Shown here: positions 7,859-9,877 of the stretch, piece by piece | Numbering within the stretch: position 1 is the first letter of the stretch | Layout of the letters: the number at the start of each line of letters is the position of its first letter | NCBI GenBank assembly: GCA_031284225.1 | Contig: JAITAH010000310.1 | Coordinates: forward strand, 1 to 9,877 | From: Dysgonamonadaceae bacterium | GTDB taxonomy: Bacteria > Bacteroidota > Bacteroidia > Bacteroidales > Azobacteroidaceae | Reading direction: 5' to 3' | Length of the DNA stretch: 9,877 bases | Notes under the pieces: model-generated | Told to the model about the DNA's origin: nothing | Database searches by the model: none | Seen by the model: only the letters and a program-made list of their open reading frames with translations | Position numbers and translations under genes: made by a program

Positions 7859-8137
7859 ATGAAATTCGCTCGTCAAAATGTAAAGAAAAAGTTAGAACTT
7901 CGCGCTGCCGAATTAGACGAAGCATATCAACAGGTTTTGCTTGCCCAAAAATCCATTTCCGTAGCCGAAGAGAACGTCCGCATGAGTGAAGACCATCACA
8001 AGGAGGGTACTTCCATCCTGTCTGACCTGCTCGACGCCCAAAACCTGCTGCAGCAAAGCCGCAACCAATATGTTGAAGCCGCAACGGGATACCGCGTGAA
8101 GTTGGCGGAGTACAGGCAGGCGACGGGGGAGCGGTGA
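7859..8137 (+). pseudogene. C-terminal remnant of a second TolC-family channel
   Basis: Ninety-two residues matching only the last part of a TolC-type channel: a long amphipathic helix (ELDEAYQQVLLAQKSISVAEENVRMSEDHH), then the family-typical EGTSILSDLLDAQNLLQQSRNQY and the final helix KLAEYRQATGE. Full members have about 430-480 residues, so roughly four fifths of the gene is missing from the 5' side. The frame is open upstream of ATG 7859 to before the end of the oxidoreductase gene, but those residues do not look like a channel, so the break lies near 7855. The C-terminus differs clearly from the intact channel at 5762-7162 (SDLLDAQNLLQQSRNQYVEA versus ANFLEAQTVWQRAWMESINA), so it is not a duplication of it. 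It is probably not functional, since it lacks a signal peptide and half the barrel. It marks the left edge of an imported block. Confidence 0.8.
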
Positions 8138-8173
8138 AATCCAGCGTAGTTTAAAACAATAAAACAAACCGTT

Positions 8174-8398
8174 ATGTATAAACAGGATATTGGAATTAAC
8201 TCAGGCGTAATCTGGCGTCTGCTTTCGGACAAGGGCACGTTGAGTATTCGTGAAATCGGAGAGTTTACACACTATCACGAAATGTTTTTGTTTCTTGCTC
8301 TCGGCTGGTTGGCGAGGGAAGACAAAATACGGTTTTACGAAAAAGAGGGAGTGTTGTATGTCGAGTTGAAAGACGATGCCCCAGGATGGTATTTTTAA
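8174..8398 (+). CDS. Small winged helix-turn-helix protein (DUF2582-type)
   Basis: A 74-residue protein matching the small winged-helix family known as DUF2582. The N-terminus DIGINSGVIWRLLSDKGTLSI forms the first helix, REIGEFTHYHEMFLFLALGWLARE the helix-turn-helix, and DKIRFYEKEGVLYVELK the two-stranded wing. The length is that of the family, so it seems complete. Members are presumed nucleic-acid or protein interaction modules; no specific role is established to my knowledge. The start ATG 8174 follows a 36-base AT-rich gap after the channel remnant, suggesting it was once downstream of, or in an operon with, that second channel gene. The tRNA-like element begins six bases after its stop. 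Confidence 0.8.
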   Translation: MYKQDIGINSGVIWRLLSDKGTLSIREIGEFTHYHEMFLFLALGWLAREDKIRFYEKEGVLYVELKDDAPGWYF

Positions 8399-8404
8399 TA
8401 AAAT

Positions 8405-8486
8405 CCCGGTGCAGTTCAATGACTTAGAACAGATATTGTGCAGTCTTAGGAAACATACGATGCAGGTTTGAATCCTGCCGCCGGGA
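8405..8486 (+). ncRNA. tRNA-like element with abnormal anticodon arm
   Basis: The bases fold as most of a tRNA. The acceptor stem is CCCGGTG (8405-8411) with CGCCGGG (8479-8485), 7 bp with one G-U, followed by A at the discriminator position and then CAA instead of CCA. The D stem is GTTC (8414-8417) with GAAC (8427-8430), around the 9-base loop AATGACTTA. The T stem is GCAGG (8462-8466) with CCTGC (8474-8478), around the 7-base loop TTTGAAT. A14, A15, G18 and A21 are in place, and A15 can pair with T48 (8461). The usual G19-C56 is A-T here. The 31 bases between D and T arms do not give a standard 5-bp/7-base anticodon arm. One option is AGAT/GTCT with an 8-base loop containing GTG; another is ATTGTG (8435-8440) with TACGAT (8456-8461). 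It lies between the winged-helix gene and pldA. It could be a decayed tRNA, a tRNA-derived integration scar or a structured leader of pldA. Confidence 0.55.
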
Positions 8487-8520
8487 CAAATGTTCTAAAA
8501 TAATTAACAGGTTATTTATT

Positions 8521-9255
8521 ATGAAAAAGAAAATCATTGGAATGGTGGTTCTCTCGCTCCTTGTTTGCAACGTGTTGCATGCTCAAATCAAGGAAGTGGA
8601 AGAAATCTGGCGCAATTGGCAGGACACGTCCAAAACGAATCCGGCACATCCTGCGTATCTTGAAATCAAGGATGTGGATAATACGCTGGAATTGATAAGC
8701 CGTCAGCCGAGTTTCAGCATGTACAAGGATAATTATGTCATTACGAGAGTTCCCTTAAACAGAGACATCAACAAATATACCGCAGACATTAAGTTTCAAT
8801 TGAGCATTTGTCAGAGATTAACCAAAACATTCCTCCCGTACAATACTTCCCTGATGATAACTTATACGCAAAAGTCGTTTTGGGATGTCTATGTGAAATC
8901 GGCGCCTTTCAGGGACAGCAATTACAATCCCGGACTTTCGCTCGTCAAACCGTTGATTTACCGCAATCATCTGTACGGAATGGCAGCCTTCGCATTCGAA
9001 CACGAATCCAACGGCATGGACAGTCTTGATTCGCGCGGATGGAATTATTTTGTACTGTCGGGCGTTTATCTTTTCAATACCCGTTTTTCCGTTCAGGCAA
9101 AAATCTGGGCAGGCTGGTTGGACAAGGGGGATGACGATTTGGATGGTGGCGGAAATGCCGACCTGTACAAATATAGGGGCTACGGTTTGATTGCTTTTAA
9201 TTACAGAAGTTTAAACGATAAATTCTGGATGTCGGCAATCATCAATCTGTATTGA
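8521..9255 (+). CDS. pldA: Outer-membrane phospholipase A (OMPLA/PldA), C-terminally truncated
   Basis: A signal peptide (residues 1-21, cleavage before Gln22) leads into a beta-barrel phospholipase A1. The catalytic motif FEHESNG carries His151 and Ser153, and SRGWN carries Asn165, matching the His-Ser-Asn triad of E. coli PldA. FWDVY and FRDSNYNPGL are further family signatures. The enzyme hydrolyses phospholipid acyl chains in the outer membrane and needs dimerisation and calcium. The protein ends at 244 residues, right after the strand FWMSAIIN, while relatives run to about 280-300 residues. The last strands of the 12-stranded barrel and the C-terminal sorting/closure region are missing, and the DNA after about 9247 does not encode them in any frame I can follow. 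The protein is therefore unlikely to fold in the outer membrane. The break is adjacent to the rteC leader, so a recombination joint near 9247 is likely. The tRNA-like element lies 34 bases upstream of the start. Confidence 0.82.
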   Translation: MKKKIIGMVVLSLLVCNVLHAQIKEVEEIWRNWQDTSKTNPAHPAYLEIKDVDNTLELISRQPSFSMYKDNYVITRVPLNRDINKYTADIKFQLSICQRLTKTFLPYNTSLMITYTQKSFWDVYVKSAPFRDSNYNPGLSLVKPLIYRNHLYGMAAFAFEHESNGMDSLDSRGWNYFVLSGVYLFNTRFSVQAKIWAGWLDKGDDDLDGGGNADLYKYRGYGLIAFNYRSLNDKFWMSAIINLY

Positions 9256-9330
9256 AACAGTATTGATAATGAGAGATTTGTTTGTTCTGCGGACTGTTAT
9301 GAGTCATAATAATTTCTAAATAATAACTTC

Positions 9331-9877
9331 ATGGAACGATTTACAAAAACAAATTTCTTTTGCATGATGAAAGATGCATCACGGATACAAACGGGTATCA
9401 ATTCCCATATACTTGAACGTGAATATGACAGATTTGTCAATCTTTTATATTCGGAAACAGTTTCAGCGCAAAACAGGTCTGAACTTCTTTTTATCCTGCG
9501 TCATACACGGGTTGAGTTTTCCACGTGCGAAAATTCGGAAGCGCTGAAAAAAAAACAGGATGGTTACCGCTTTTCTGCAAAAAGCCATTGCGATTGTCGA
9601 TATGCAGATTGTGTGGATTGAACGGCAGTTGCTGGCAGAGCAAAATGTGGCAAACTGTCCGGTTGCCCAACAGTTGCAAATGCGTAATGCCGTTAAAATC
9701 AAATGGACGGGAAGCGTCATTGAATGGGTAGAACTGATATATGCCCTGTACACTGTAAAGCGAATCAACAACGGAGAAATTACTCTTAAAGTGCTGTTTC
9801 AACAGATGGGCGAAATGTTTGATTTTGACGTAAAAGAATTTGCTAACTACTTCATGAACATCAAAAACCGGACGGAT
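9331..9877 (+). pseudogene. rteC: RteC-family regulator, frameshifted at a run of nine A's (runs off right edge)
   Basis: The first frame (from ATG 9331) gives MERFTKTNFFCMMKDASRIQ through RHTRVEFSTCENSEALKK and then stops at 9619. After the A-run at 9547-9555, the next frame continues with AFLQKAIAIVDMQIVWIERQ, then KIKWTGSVIEWVELIYALYT and FDVKEFANYFMNIKNRTD to the edge. The latter stretch carries the RteC-domain signature (K-KWTG...ELIYAL, then a C-terminal helix ending in NIKNR). With eight A's instead of nine, the two halves join seamlessly as ALKKNRMVTAFLQK. RteC proteins of Bacteroides tetracycline-type conjugative elements activate the excision genes, so an off-frame copy would affect mobility. 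The break may be a mutation, a reversible homopolymer switch, a transcriptional-slippage site or a sequencing error. The leader (9256-9330) has no clear TAnnTTTG box. The C-terminal end is outside the window. Confidence 0.78.

Noticed and set aside
8405..8486. Ordinary functional tRNA (His anticodon GTG, or a Leu-type anticodon TAG)
   Set aside because: No placement gives a 5-bp anticodon stem with a 7-base loop; position 8 is C, the conserved D-loop GG is GA, and no CCA follows.

Overview
The window looks like part of a Bacteroidales (Bacteroides/Parabacteroides-type) integrative conjugative element. The evidence is the start of a DUF3945-type gene at the left edge, an rteC-type gene at the right edge, promoters with the Bacteroidetes TAnnTTTG -7 box, and AT-rich leaders mostly without strong Shine-Dalgarno sites. 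Between the edge genes lies accessory cargo.

Left to right: (1) Positions 1-152, minus strand, hold the N-terminus of a DUF3945-like mobile-element protein with a good promoter behind it. (2) Positions 310-1416, minus strand, hold a complete AraC-family regulator, followed in the same frame, after a single TGA, by a stranded second AraC DNA-binding domain. (3) Positions 1423-1575 are a divergent regulatory region with one promoter each way. (4) Positions 1576-7799, plus strand, are a tightly packed tripartite RND efflux operon: periplasmic adaptor, inner-membrane RND pump and TolC-type outer-membrane channel, joined by ATGA and TAATG overlaps, then a flavodoxin-fold NAD(P)H:quinone oxidoreductase 25 bases later. 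The adaptor carries an in-frame TGA at codon 49, between its lipoprotein signal and the conserved core, so the system may be disabled. (5) Positions 7859-9255 are a block broken at both ends: the last ~90 residues of another TolC-family channel, a small winged-helix (DUF2582-type) protein, an 82-nt tRNA-like element, and an outer-membrane phospholipase A with an intact His-Ser-Asn triad but no C-terminal barrel strands. (6) Positions 9331-9877 hold the start of an RteC-type regulator whose frame is broken at a run of nine A's and resumes in the next frame.

If intact, the AraC protein would control the divergent pump operon, and the pump would export toxic or redox-active compounds while the oxidoreductase detoxifies quinone-like molecules. 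The number of lesions (nonsense codon, homopolymer frameshift, three truncated genes) suggests a mosaic, partly decayed cargo region, although the two single-base events could also be sequencing errors. The tRNA-like element ahead of the phospholipase gene is the feature least explained by known annotation. Its D and T arms are well formed, and the usual G19-C56 tertiary pair appears replaced by A19-U56, while the anticodon arm is abnormal.
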